Assembly: GCA_964415885.1 (NCBI GenBank)
Contig: CAYQCE010000021.1
Span: forward strand, 1-54,999
DNA length: 54,999 nt
From: CAYQCE01 sp964415885
GTDB lineage: Bacteria; Zixibacteria; MSB-5A5; JAABVY01; JAHJOQ01
Direction of reading: 5' to 3'
Shown: positions 44,280-52,487 of the stretch, one piece after another
Numbering within the stretch: the stretch's first letter is position 1
Layout of the letters: the number at the start of each line of letters is the position of its first letter
The notes under the pieces: model-generated
What the model saw: the letters and a program-made list of their open reading frames with translations, nothing else
What the model was told of the DNA's origin: nothing
The model's database searches: none
Position numbers and translations under genes: made by a program

Positions 44280-45407
44280 ATGAAAGACCCCCGAAATGAA
44301 AAGCTCGCCAAGACACTGATAGACTACTCGTGTGAACTTCAGAAGGGCCAGATAATCTATATTGAAGTCAAGGGGCACGATGCGCTTGCGCTCGGCAAAG
44401 AGTGTGTCAAGCAGGCAACGCTGGCCGGTGGAGTTCCATTCTGGTTCTACAACGACGAGTCGATCCTGAGGCAGTATCTCAAACATGCTACCGACGAGCA
44501 ATTCAAGACGCTCGCGGATTTCCATCTCGACATGATGAAGAAAGCCTCCGCCTATATCGGGATTCGCGGCTCGGAAAACCCGTTTGATCTTCGAGATATC
44601 GACGAAGAGCAGATGAAGAAGTGGAATCAGCTCTTCTACACTCCGGTACATTTGGAGGAGCGCGTTCGAAACACCAACTGGTGCGTTATGCGCTTTCCGA
44701 ACAACGCCATGGCTCAGTTGGCACAGAAACCGCAGGAGATATTCGAGGATTTCTATTACGATGTCTGTAATGTCAACTATCCGAAGATGTCGGAAGCGAT
44801 GAATCCGCTCGTTAAGCTCATGCAGCAGGCCGACAAGGTGCGAATCAAGGATGGCGAGACGGACTTGACTTTCTCGATCAAAGATATCGGCGTCGTGAAA
44901 TGCGATGGCCACCGCAACATCCCGGATGGCGAGGTCTACACCGCACCCGTGCGGGAATCCGTCAACGGGTATATCAAGTACAACACACCGTCTCTCCACA
45001 ACGGTACCGTATTCGAGGGAATCCGATTTGAGTTCGAGAACGGAAAGATCGTCAAAGCCACATCCGATAACGACGAGGACAAACTGAACAAGACGCTGGA
45101 TACCGATGAGAATGCACGCTATATCGGCGAGTTTGCAATCGGGGTCAATCCGATGATCAAAGAGGCCATGAAGGACACTCTGTTCGACGAGAAGATCGGC
45201 GGCTCATTCCATCTAACACCGGGCTGCTGCTATGACGAGGCGCCGAACGGCAACAAGTCGGCGATCCACTGGGATCTCGTGCGCATTCAGACGCCGGAGT
45301 TCGGTGGGGGCGAAATGTACTTCGATGACAAGCTGATTCGCAAAGACGGTGAGTTTACCGTGGATGCGCTCAAAGGACTCTTCACAGAAGAAGCTCTGCG
45401 TGGGTAA
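44280..45407 (+). CDS. M29 family aminopeptidase
   Basis: A 375-residue metallo-aminopeptidase of the M29 (thermophilic aminopeptidase) family, cytoplasmic, removing N-terminal residues from peptides. Conserved metal-site segments are visible: NIPDGEVYTAP (first Glu), FAIGVNP, IGGSFHLTPG (His) and SAIHWDLV (His and Asp). The length is slightly below the usual 400-410. A GAGGAAG ribosome site precedes the ATG, and a structured non-coding region precedes that. A long antisense frame inside this gene is a shadow. Confidence 0.92.
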   Translation: MKDPRNEKLAKTLIDYSCELQKGQIIYIEVKGHDALALGKECVKQATLAGGVPFWFYNDESILRQYLKHATDEQFKTLADFHLDMMKKASAYIGIRGSENPFDLRDIDEEQMKKWNQLFYTPVHLEERVRNTNWCVMRFPNNAMAQLAQKPQEIFEDFYYDVCNVNYPKMSEAMNPLVKLMQQADKVRIKDGETDLTFSIKDIGVVKCDGHRNIPDGEVYTAPVRESVNGYIKYNTPSLHNGTVFEGIRFEFENGKIVKATSDNDEDKLNKTLDTDENARYIGEFAIGVNPMIKEAMKDTLFDEKIGGSFHLTPGCCYDEAPNGNKSAIHWDLVRIQTPEFGGGEMYFDDKLIRKDGEFTVDALKGLFTEEALRG

Positions 45408-45480
45408 TAGAGTCAACAAATCTCGGTGGGAGGTGGGACCCATCTTCCTCCCCCGTCCTTTAAGTGAGGTCTATAGAAGA

Positions 45481-45891
45481 ATGCGGAAGTGTCTACTCTT
45501 CTTGACGTTTCTGCCGGTCCTTTTGCTGATGCTATCCTGCGGAGGAAACGGCGACTCCAGCCAAACGAGCCGGAGCCTTACCGAAACGGAGAAAGTTCAT
45601 GCTCTGATCGACACTGCGCTGGTGTATATCGATCACGAGGATTTCGAGGGTCTTGTAGCGAAAGTCTACTCGCCGGAAGACATGGAAATGATGCAGTTTC
45701 AGGGAAATTTCGGCAGAGTGGTCCGGCGCTACAGCATGTTCCGAAAAGAGGTATCCACAGCTCTGCGCGAGGCTCGCGCGATGGAGCCGACATTCGAGGC
45801 CGACTCTATGAGAGCGGTCTTCGAAGTGGAGAATGCGCCGACCGATCTTGTCTTCAAGAAGATCGACAGTATGTGGTACTTCGGAGATTAA
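45481..45891 (+). CDS. Small lipoprotein A of a tandem pair
   Basis: A 136-residue lipoprotein. The ATG at 45481 begins a lipoprotein signal (MRKCLLFLTFLPVLLLMLSCGG, lipobox LMLSC); the frame is open upstream, but that part overlaps the M29 gene. The mature part is a small alpha+beta domain with a helix (VHALIDTALVYIDHEDF) and a final FKKIDSMWYFGD, like lumazine-binding/SnoaL-type NTF2-like folds. It is paralogous to the next gene. Function unknown. Confidence 0.75.
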   Translation: MRKCLLFLTFLPVLLLMLSCGGNGDSSQTSRSLTETEKVHALIDTALVYIDHEDFEGLVAKVYSPEDMEMMQFQGNFGRVVRRYSMFRKEVSTALREARAMEPTFEADSMRAVFEVENAPTDLVFKKIDSMWYFGD

Positions 45892-45914
45892 GACAAGGAG
45901 TGAAAGGCTTTAGT

Positions 45915-46343
45915 ATGCGTTATCTCTTGATTCTGTTGGCACTTGTTGCCACGATGACAATCCTGTTCGCCTGCGGCGGTGACACCGACAAGCCGGAAAC
46001 CGCAATTGCCGACAGTGGCAAGGCACGGGCTGAGCAGTTCGAGGAGGCGATGGATACTATCATCGCAATACTCGAAAGAAACGACTACAGGGCAATCTAC
46101 GCCAGATTCGTTAAGCCGAGTGAGATCGAGAAAATCAAAGCCGCCCCCGGTGGATTGGACTCCGCGTACATTAAATTCCAGCAGTTCATTCCTCCGCTCC
46201 TGCAGGTCTTGAAAGATGCGACGACTCAGCCCCCGCAGTACAACGCGGACACAACCTACGCTGTCTACGATCCCGAAAGCGCACCGGCGCCGGTTAACTT
46301 CGAGTACATCAACGGCAGATGGTACTTTAGTCCGAAAGGTTGA
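45915..46343 (+). CDS. Small lipoprotein B of a tandem pair
   Basis: A 142-residue lipoprotein starting at the ATG at 45915, 23 bases after its neighbour, with AAGGAG upstream. The signal is MRYLLILLALVATMTILFACGG (lipobox LFAC). The mature part has the same plan as the preceding gene product: a helix EAMDTIIAILERNDYRAIYARF followed by K-P-S-E-I-E, PQYNADTTYAVYD, and a terminal EYINGRWYFSPKG. The pair looks like a tandem duplication that has diverged. Function unknown. Confidence 0.75.
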   Translation: MRYLLILLALVATMTILFACGGDTDKPETAIADSGKARAEQFEEAMDTIIAILERNDYRAIYARFVKPSEIEKIKAAPGGLDSAYIKFQQFIPPLLQVLKDATTQPPQYNADTTYAVYDPESAPAPVNFEYINGRWYFSPKG

Positions 46344-46380
46344 TAGCTGACAAACCCTTTCGAATCTTCGAGAGATTTTG

Positions 46381-46408
46381 TTGACATTCCTATCTCTCAG
46401 GCTAAAAA
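46381..46408 (+). promoter_or_regulatory. Probable sigma-70-like promoter
   Basis: A perfect TTGACA (46381-46386) is followed 16 bases later by TAAAAA (46403-46408). It lies about 60 bases before the ATG of the PD40 lipoprotein gene and after the lipoprotein pair, the expected place for a promoter. The -10 match is partial and the spacing is one base short of the optimum. Confidence 0.4.
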
Positions 46409-46467
46409 TACTCCGACAGTTTGTGAGAAACAACCTGACCCGGATGATACCTGTGAGGACAGTTCAG

Positions 46468-47463
46468 ATGAGATACCTGTCAGCTCCGATTTTGTCGCTG
46501 ATCCTTCTACTATTGATATCGGGATGTATAGTCGAGAGAGACTGGCGGGCAGAACCCGGCGTGCGCAGGGGTGACTATCTCGGAATGGATAAACCCGACA
46601 GCGCTCCGTTGATCTTCGCACCAGACATTGTCTCGACCGAGCACGAGGTCCGCGACATGACCATCTCGCCGGATGGAAATGAGATTTTCTACACCGTTCA
46701 ATGGCGTGTCCGCAGCGTGATTGTACGAATTGTATGTGAGGATGGTATCTGGAGCAGTCCCGAAATTGCGCCGTTTTCCGGCCGGTGGGACGATCTTGAA
46801 CCGATGTTTGCACCGGATGGGTCGAAGCTGTTCTTCGCTTCAAGGAGGCCGCTGAACAATACCGGATCATTGAAGGATGCAGACATATGGTATGTGGAAC
46901 GACATGACACGGGCTACGGGCCCCCGATGAATATCGGATCGCCGGTAAACACCGACAGAGACGAATTCTACCCGTCAATCACGGCGGACGGCTCGCTGTA
47001 TTTTACGGCAATGTACGAGGAAACCGAAGATATCTGGGCGAGCCGCCTCGTTGACGGAGAGTACCAGGCACCCGAGCGGTTGCCCGACTCTGTAAACTCG
47101 CCGTCACATCATGAGTTCAATGCTTTCGTTTTGCCGGATGAGAGCATGATCCTTTTCACATCACATGGACGTGAGGACGGCCTCGGTGGCGGTGACTTGT
47201 ACGTGAGCTTCAAAGCAGGTGATGAATGGGGATCAGCCGGAAATCTCGGGGCTGAAGTCAACAGCAAGTCAATTGACTTCTGCCCGTTCATCTCTCCGGA
47301 TTCCGCGTTCATGTTCTTCACAAGCAGGAGGACACCTGAGAGTGTTGTTGGCGCACCCATACGCAGTTTTCCCGAACTTACTACACTGTTGAATCAGCCG
47401 GAGAACGGCAGCATGAATATCTTCTGGGTCGACGCAAGAGTAATTACGACAATCACGAAATAG
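46468..47463 (+). CDS. PD40 beta-propeller lipoprotein
   Basis: A 331-residue lipoprotein. I choose the ATG at 46468, which starts a lipoprotein signal (MRYLSAPILSLILLLLISGC) and has GAGGA eight bases upstream; an open frame extends to 46378. The mature part has TolB-like WD40/PD40 repeats: MTISPDGNEIFYT, MFAPDGSKLFFASRRP, SITADGSLYFTAMY, VLPDESMILFTSHGR and FISPDSAFMFFTSRR. These form a beta-propeller, commonly used for protein or glycan binding. No enzyme motif is visible. Confidence 0.87.
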   Translation: MRYLSAPILSLILLLLISGCIVERDWRAEPGVRRGDYLGMDKPDSAPLIFAPDIVSTEHEVRDMTISPDGNEIFYTVQWRVRSVIVRIVCEDGIWSSPEIAPFSGRWDDLEPMFAPDGSKLFFASRRPLNNTGSLKDADIWYVERHDTGYGPPMNIGSPVNTDRDEFYPSITADGSLYFTAMYEETEDIWASRLVDGEYQAPERLPDSVNSPSHHEFNAFVLPDESMILFTSHGREDGLGGGDLYVSFKAGDEWGSAGNLGAEVNSKSIDFCPFISPDSAFMFFTSRRTPESVVGAPIRSFPELTTLLNQPENGSMNIFWVDARVITTITK

Positions 47464-47492
47464 TATCGTTACGATTAAATCGAGGGGGATCA

Positions 47493-48251
47493 ATGTCTGA
47501 CCGGCAATACACAATAGTCCACGCGTCCGATCAGCCCGATGTTCGAGACGCCTCAATTCGAATCGCGAAACTAACATGGCCGAAGTTTATGATGCATGAC
47601 TCGATATCGAACAGGCTCTGGCCCCGCCTCTATGATTCATTTCCCAATTATCAGTTCGCGCTCGAGACTAAGCGAGATAACAGTTGGCTGGCCGTAGGCC
47701 ATGCCGCACCACTGCGATTCGACTCGCCACCGAGCGAATTGCCGGACGAAGGCTGGGACTGGGCACTCGAGAGAGCGTTCTCGGATGCCGAAAGCGGTAC
47801 ACCACCGAATGCCCTCTGCGCCCTGATGATCGCAGTACACCCGGATCACCGATCGCGCGCGCTCAGCCCGCTAATGGTCTCCGCGATGAGAGACATGGCT
47901 ACCGAGAATGGGTTTCGGCGACTCCTTGTACCCGCACGACCATCCCAGAAATCCAGATATGTCCTGACTCCAATGGACAAATACATCGCATGGCGCACAG
48001 ATAACGGCCGGCTCTTCGATCCATGGCTGCGTACTCACGAAAAACTCGGTGCAAAGGTGATTCGAATCTGCAAGAACTCGATGGAGATCACCGGCACAGT
48101 CGCCGAGTGGGAGGAATGGACTGAAATGGAGCTCCCGATCAGCGGCTGGTACATCATCCCGGGAGCTCTCTCCCCTGTTCTCATAGACAGAGATTCTGAC
48201 AAGGGATCCTACATCGAGCCAAATGTCTGGATGGTGCACGACCTGACTTGA
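47493..48251 (+). CDS. GNAT-like acetyltransferase
   Basis: A 252-residue cytoplasmic protein whose centre fits a GNAT fold. CALMIAVHPDHRSRALSPLMV (residues about 108-128) resembles the acetyl-CoA-binding motif with V-x-P-x-x-R, though the usual Q/R-x-x-G-x-G/A is degraded. The C-terminal third (LPISGWYIIPGALSPVLIDRD) looks unlike a standard GNAT and recalls larger uncharacterised acyltransferase-like proteins. A GAGGGGG ribosome site precedes the ATG. The substrate is unknown. Confidence 0.7.
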   Translation: MSDRQYTIVHASDQPDVRDASIRIAKLTWPKFMMHDSISNRLWPRLYDSFPNYQFALETKRDNSWLAVGHAAPLRFDSPPSELPDEGWDWALERAFSDAESGTPPNALCALMIAVHPDHRSRALSPLMVSAMRDMATENGFRRLLVPARPSQKSRYVLTPMDKYIAWRTDNGRLFDPWLRTHEKLGAKVIRICKNSMEITGTVAEWEEWTEMELPISGWYIIPGALSPVLIDRDSDKGSYIEPNVWMVHDLT

Positions 48252-48375
48252 TTACGCCGATCGACTTCATTGAAAGCCTCGAAATGGGAACTGAATACGT
48301 CTATTCTCGTTGAATACTGCAGTACAACAGTCTATGTCTACACGGGATCATTGCTCACCCGGGAAAGGACTCGAA

Positions 48376-49401
48376 ATGCGCAGTTTGGCGATCACTCTAC
48401 TGATCTATATTCAAGTCTCACTCAACATCATGCCTGTATCCTCGGCGAATGCAGAGATTCTCGAGTTCGATGCAGCTCACGAACCTCTCGGCATTGCGAT
48501 GGAAAACTATGAATACCCTTATCAAGCTCACTTCTTTCTCATTGAAATCGAAGGACATGAGTACCGCATGGCGTTCATGGATGTGCCGCCCGAGGGGATC
48601 AGCAACGGCGGGACTGTGCTCCTGCTGCACGGCAAGAACTTCTTCGGGGCATACTGGGCGGAGACTATCAGGTTCCTATCCGAAAACGGCTATCGCGTCA
48701 TAGCACCGGATCAAATCGGGTTCGGGAAATCTGCAAAGCCGGATATCAACTATACGTTTCACCTGCTCGCTGCTAACACCAAACAGCTCCTGGTTGAACT
48801 TGGCGTGAAACGGACGCACGTAATCGGGCATTCAATGGGCGGCATGCTGGCGACTCGATTCGCGCTCATGTACCCGGAATTCACAGAGAAGCTCATACTC
48901 GAGAATCCGATAGGTCTCGAAGACTACAAAGTCAAGGTGCCCTACTCTCGCCCCGAACAGGCGTACCATAACATTCTCAACTACACCGAGGAGGGGCTTC
49001 GCAACTATCACAAGACCTACTACGTGGAATGGAAATCGGAGTATGACGAATATGTCATGGTTCACTACAGATGGACCCTGAGCGGCGAATACCCACGCCT
49101 GGCGTGGGCCTCTGCACTGACATTCGATATGGTCTACACTCAGCCCGTCGTCTACGAATTCCCGCACGTTAAGCCACCAACTCTCCTGATCATCGGCCAG
49201 GAGGACAGGACAACTCTCGGCAGAGGCACAGTACCTGAAGAGGTTCTGGGCACGCTGGGTCAGTACCCGGAACTCGGAAGGCGCACGGCAGAGGCAATTC
49301 CAAATGCGACCCTGGTCGAACTCGACAACATCGGCCATATCCCGCATTTCGAAGCAACAGATAGATTCCATGAGGAGATCCTGCAATTCATCGCAGATTA
49401 A
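48376..49401 (+). CDS. Exported alpha/beta hydrolase
   Basis: A 341-residue protein. The ATG at 48376 begins a signal peptide (MRSLAITLLIYIQVSLNIMPVSSANA) and has AAAGGA upstream; an earlier in-frame ATG at 48310 would add 22 unlikely residues. The fold signatures are the oxyanion-hole segment LLLHGKNFFGAYW, the nucleophile elbow GHSMGGMLA, the late acid in IIGQEDRTTLG and the catalytic His in IGHIPHFEATDRF. This is the pattern of epoxide hydrolase/haloalkane dehalogenase/esterase-like enzymes working in the periplasm. The substrate is unknown. Confidence 0.9.
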   Translation: MRSLAITLLIYIQVSLNIMPVSSANAEILEFDAAHEPLGIAMENYEYPYQAHFFLIEIEGHEYRMAFMDVPPEGISNGGTVLLLHGKNFFGAYWAETIRFLSENGYRVIAPDQIGFGKSAKPDINYTFHLLAANTKQLLVELGVKRTHVIGHSMGGMLATRFALMYPEFTEKLILENPIGLEDYKVKVPYSRPEQAYHNILNYTEEGLRNYHKTYYVEWKSEYDEYVMVHYRWTLSGEYPRLAWASALTFDMVYTQPVVYEFPHVKPPTLLIIGQEDRTTLGRGTVPEEVLGTLGQYPELGRRTAEAIPNATLVELDNIGHIPHFEATDRFHEEILQFIAD

Positions 49402-49426
49402 ATATCACTTAGCTGGAGACAGGTAT

Positions 49427-50215
49427 ATGAACAAATCAATAGCCACTTCACTGATGACCCCGTTGGTACTGCTCATTATAACAGCATCACTCGGGTGCTC
49501 CAACGAGAGCGCCGACAAACAGCGCTCCGAGCAGCCTCGCGCCTCCGTCGCCGACACAGTCGATCTCGAGTCGCTTCAGGCCAAACTCGACGCGCGAAAT
49601 CAGCAGTTTGCGCAGAGTGCACCGGCGGAGATGATCACGCTGTTTGAATCCGGAATTGATTCAGTAAGAATGTCCGGCGTTCTCGAGACGGCTGTCAATG
49701 TCGGTGACACGATACCGCGATTCTCGCTACCGGATCCTCGCGGCGACACAGTATCGATCGCGGCGTTGCTCGAAGACGGTCCGGTTGTTATCGCCTGGTA
49801 CCGGGGAAACTGGTGACCATACTGCTCGTTAGAGCTGGAAGCTCTACGGAATGCTCATCCCCACATAAGAGAACTGGGCGCAACACTCGTGGCCGTAAGC
49901 CCGCAGATTCCGGATAGCGCCGCCGGTACCGAGACACAGCACGATCTCGACTTTCTGGTACTGAGCGATGTCGGCAATCGAGTCGCGAAAGAATTCGGTA
50001 TCGTGTACAGGCAGGCCGAGAATGTCAATCAGGCATTCAAGGGACGTCTCGACATCTCCGCCTACAATGCCGACGACTCATGGGAGCTGCCGCTCCCGGC
50101 GACATATGTCATCGATTCAGACGGCATAGTGCGGTACGCGTTTCTCGATGCAGACTACAAGAAGCGTGCAGAACCGAATGTGATCCTCGATGTGCTGCGA
50201 AACTTGAATCGATAG
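49427..50215 (+). CDS. Peroxiredoxin-like selenolipoprotein (in-frame TGA as selenocysteine)
   Basis: A 262-residue product if the TGA at 49814-49816 is read as selenocysteine (residue 130). The signal peptide carries a lipobox (ITASLGC). The mature part is a long N-terminal helix plus an AhpC/TSA thioredoxin fold: TIPRFSLPDPRGDTVS, then AWYRGNW-Sec-PYC, ELGATLVAVSPQIPDSA, LSDVGNRVAKEFGIVY, PLPATYVIDSDGIVRYAF. Cysteine homologues have WCPYC at this spot, so Sec replaces the catalytic Cys and Cys133 would be its resolving partner. The reading frame and homology continue unbroken after the TGA. A SECIS-like hairpin follows directly. A GGAG ribosome site precedes the ATG. No selABCD genes are in the window. 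Probable envelope hydroperoxide reductase. Confidence 0.88.
49814..49850 (+). promoter_or_regulatory. UGA codon and bacterial SECIS-like hairpin
   Basis: After the TGA (49814-49816) a perfect 7-bp stem forms between 49830-49836 (TAGAGCT) and 49840-49846 (AGCTCTA), with the 3-base loop GGA at 49837-49839. Two more pairs (49827-49828 with 49847-49848) extend it past a bulged T at 49829. The loop begins with G and lies 20 bases after the TGA, within the distance known for bacterial SECIS elements bound by SelB. Confidence 0.8.
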
Positions 50216-50305
50216 ATCGACCGCCCGACAGGCATCCGCTCTATCGATGATCTGGAACGCGGCAAACTCTCTACTTGTTTAAGCCTGTAGACACTGGAGG
50301 GTTTG

Positions 50306-50872
50306 ATGAACAGAGCCGCAAAACTGACTGCTATACTGATAGCCGTCATCGTAGCGATCGCACTGATAAGTGGGCAGGTGAGCCTTACCGGCGCAGAGAA
50401 ACCCGCCGGGGTCACCAGATCAAAAAATGTGGAGATTGATATGGGATTCGAGATAAAGAAGACTGAGAGCGAGTGGCGGACGATTCTAAGTCCGGAGGAA
50501 TACCGTATAGCGCGCGAAAAGGGCACGGAACGAGCGTTTACAGGCAAGTACTACGATCACGATGAAGAAGGCATCTACAAGTGCGTCTGCTGCGGCGAAC
50601 CCCTCTTTGCTGCCGATACCAAGTTCGAATCAGGAACAGGCTGGCCCAGCTTCTATGCGCCAATTTCTGAAGATAAAATCCATGCAGAGACGGATAAAAG
50701 CTCTGGCATGGTCAGAACCGAGGTCATGTGCGCCAAATGCGGGGCACATCTTGGACATGTTTTCGATGATGGCCCCAGGCCAACCGGCCTGCGATACTGC
50801 CTGAATTCGGCTTCGCTGGACTTTTCGAGTGATTCAGATTCTGCTGAGTCAGACACGACGGAATCTGAATAA
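50306..50872 (+). CDS. msrB: Membrane-anchored or exported peptide methionine-R-sulfoxide reductase
   Basis: Reduces methionine-R-sulfoxide in proteins. The 188 residues start at the ATG at 50306, with GGAGG five bases upstream (a TTG three bases earlier is too close to it). A hydrophobic N-terminal segment (LTAILIAVIVAIALISGQVSL) marks export or membrane anchoring. The zinc cysteines are in YKCVCCGEPLF and VMCAKCGAHLGHVFDDGP, and the catalytic Cys is in GLRYCLNSASLDF. The active site is Cys, not Sec, unlike the upstream peroxiredoxin-like gene. A Ser/Asp/Glu tail ends the protein. Confidence 0.95.
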   Translation: MNRAAKLTAILIAVIVAIALISGQVSLTGAEKPAGVTRSKNVEIDMGFEIKKTESEWRTILSPEEYRIAREKGTERAFTGKYYDHDEEGIYKCVCCGEPLFAADTKFESGTGWPSFYAPISEDKIHAETDKSSGMVRTEVMCAKCGAHLGHVFDDGPRPTGLRYCLNSASLDFSSDSDSAESDTTESE

Positions 50873-50919
50873 CTCGACGAGCAACTTATCGACACTCCGC
50901 GTGTACAGAAAGTAGTATG

Positions 50920-51330
50920 CTATAAAGACGCCTCTTTTCGCTGGTCAAAGCTTATGAGTCCAACGCCTGATGACAGTATCTTCAGAAGGCCGCCCATAAT
51001 GGCGAGGTTCTTCAGAAACTGAATCATCTGTATTCTCCGGTCCGGTCCGTCGAAAGCCCAGAAATCGTGAAAAACGACTGTTGTCGGAATCAGGAAAATT
51101 AGCAGTGCCAGCGCTCCCAGCCGCGCCTTTAGTCCGGCAGCAACAGATAGTCCACCGCCAATCTCTGCGAGTATCGCCAGGACGAGTAGAAAACCGGCAA
51201 TCGGCAGGCCCTGCCCGGCCATACGCTCGGTTGTCGGACCGAAATTCCCAATTTTTCCGAATGCGCTGAATAGGAAGATAATCGCTATAAGGATTCGTCC
51301 AAATAACTCAATAACTGCATCACGTCTCAA
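50920..51330 (-). CDS. DoxX family membrane protein
   Basis: A 136-residue inner-membrane protein with four hydrophobic helices and the DoxX pattern (GRILIAIIFLFSAFGKIGNF, AEIGGGLSVAAGLKARLGALAL, PTTVVFHDFWAF). The start is a TTG at 51330, supported by a strong AGGAGG eight bases before it; no ATG fits as well. DoxX proteins are linked to thiosulfate/quinone or oxidative-stress functions in various bacteria. The gene converges on msrB, and no terminator is obvious in the 47 bases between them. Confidence 0.88.
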   Translation of the reverse strand: MRRDAVIELFGRILIAIIFLFSAFGKIGNFGPTTERMAGQGLPIAGFLLVLAILAEIGGGLSVAAGLKARLGALALLIFLIPTTVVFHDFWAFDGPDRRIQMIQFLKNLAIMGGLLKILSSGVGLISFDQRKEASL

Positions 51331-51561
51331 ATGCTATTCCTCCTGCTCTCGAACGAAAGATGTTACGAGTAAAACACGATACTTCCCGTTATGTTCATTA
51401 TTCTGCCACCGGGCGATTACCGCGACAGCTATTCGGATATCAGCGATTGAAACCTTTTCGAAGCAAGATTCCAGCTTGAAACAGCCAATTAGCCATCCCC
51501 AACGGATTGCTGCTAAACGGCCTAATGCAACGTGACGATAACCGTGACTAAGGGGACGAAT

Positions 51562-52446
51562 ATGCAGACAACGAAGGTCATAGAAACCGTCAATTGGCTC
51601 GAGTCGCTCATCGACAGCGATACAAAAGAGACTCTGTTCGGAGACGCACTCAAGGGCAGTAGTTCCACAGAGCAGGATAATCTGCCGAGGATCATTGCGG
51701 CAACGCACGAGCTCGCTCGAGTGAGCTCCGAAATCAATCAAAACAACGCCGCTCAACATGTCCTGAAATCATTCGGGCTCGGCCAACTCATCGACAAGCA
51801 GTTTATCACGAATCTTGCCGTCACCGCATCAAAAGAGAACGGACTGAAGAGGGTCGTTGCCGTGCTTCGACCCTTGATCGAGAAGTGGAAAGCGATGATA
51901 GGATGCTCCAAGCCGCTGGAGCTTCTGACCGTGCCCGAGGACATGCGTAACAAGTGGGTAGAGAAGAATATAATCTCGATCGAGCTGAGGTCAAAAGGCC
52001 AGCACCGCCCGACACTCGGTGAACTTGCGAAAGTCTGCGACCTTCTCGACCAGGCATACGCTCTTACCGCAGATCTGTTCGGACACACACACGAGAACGA
52101 GCCGGTTGTTGTGATGCTCGACGGTGACACCGTGATCCGGATAGACTGCAAGGGAGCCGATGCCATCATAAAGCCACTCAGGGAGTTCATAAACGAGTCA
52201 TGGGCCAAGGTTCGCAGCAAAGGACTCGATGATCTTCTCGCAAACAGCAGGGAGCTGCTGGCGGGACTGGCGACCATGAAGAAGATTGCCGAACTGGAAC
52301 AGGATCGGCGCATCGCACCGGAATCCGCCGAACAACTGCGGCGAAAGATGCTGGGAGCGACCCTCGGCCTGTTTGCACGAGGGGGCAAAATCGTGGAGAA
52401 GGCCAAAATTTCCAACGAAAAGCGAGCCGTCCAGCACGCAATGTAA
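51562..52446 (+). CDS. Hypothetical protein
   Basis: A 294-residue, mostly helical protein without signal peptide or membrane helix. I prefer the ATG at 51562, with AAGGGGA seven bases before it, over a GTG 30 bases upstream. Visible features are an amphipathic N-terminal half (RIIAATHELARVSSEINQNN), a short beta segment (PVVVMLDGDTVIRIDCKG) near residue 200, and a Lys/Arg-rich helical C-terminus. I recognise no family. Two antisense frames here (51334-51759 and 51753-52469) have worse composition and are treated as shadows. Confidence 0.7.
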   Translation: MQTTKVIETVNWLESLIDSDTKETLFGDALKGSSSTEQDNLPRIIAATHELARVSSEINQNNAAQHVLKSFGLGQLIDKQFITNLAVTASKENGLKRVVAVLRPLIEKWKAMIGCSKPLELLTVPEDMRNKWVEKNIISIELRSKGQHRPTLGELAKVCDLLDQAYALTADLFGHTHENEPVVVMLDGDTVIRIDCKGADAIIKPLREFINESWAKVRSKGLDDLLANSRELLAGLATMKKIAELEQDRRIAPESAEQLRRKMLGATLGLFARGGKIVEKAKISNEKRAVQHAM

Positions 52447-52487
52447 CTGGATTCAGGAGAGACGAGCAAAAAGCGCCCGATTTGAAG

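Noticed and set aside
44220..44999. Minus-strand open frame (259 codons) inside the M29 peptidase gene
   Set aside because: Antisense to a recognised enzyme with metal-site motifs; its product is a Leu/His/Arg/Asp-rich shadow.
45425..45460. T-box-like GGTGGGACC motif (45432-45440) and GGGAGG/CCTCCC hairpin between the M29 gene and the first lipoprotein gene
   Set aside because: A real T-box needs a long leader with a specifier loop, but the upstream bases are M29 coding sequence. The T run after the hairpin is too short for a convincing terminator, so I leave it as coincidence or at most a weak attenuator.
49814..49816. In-frame stop making the peroxiredoxin-like gene look like a pseudogene or two genes
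   Set aside because: The codon sits exactly at the catalytic Cys position, the frame and homology continue cleanly, and a SECIS-like hairpin follows. A random nonsense mutation at that one codon with that hairpin is unlikely.
51753..52469. Minus-strand open frame (238 codons) opposite the orphan hypothetical gene
   Set aside because: Its translation is very Ser/Arg-rich without structure-like pattern, while the plus-strand product looks like a normal helical protein with a good ribosome site.
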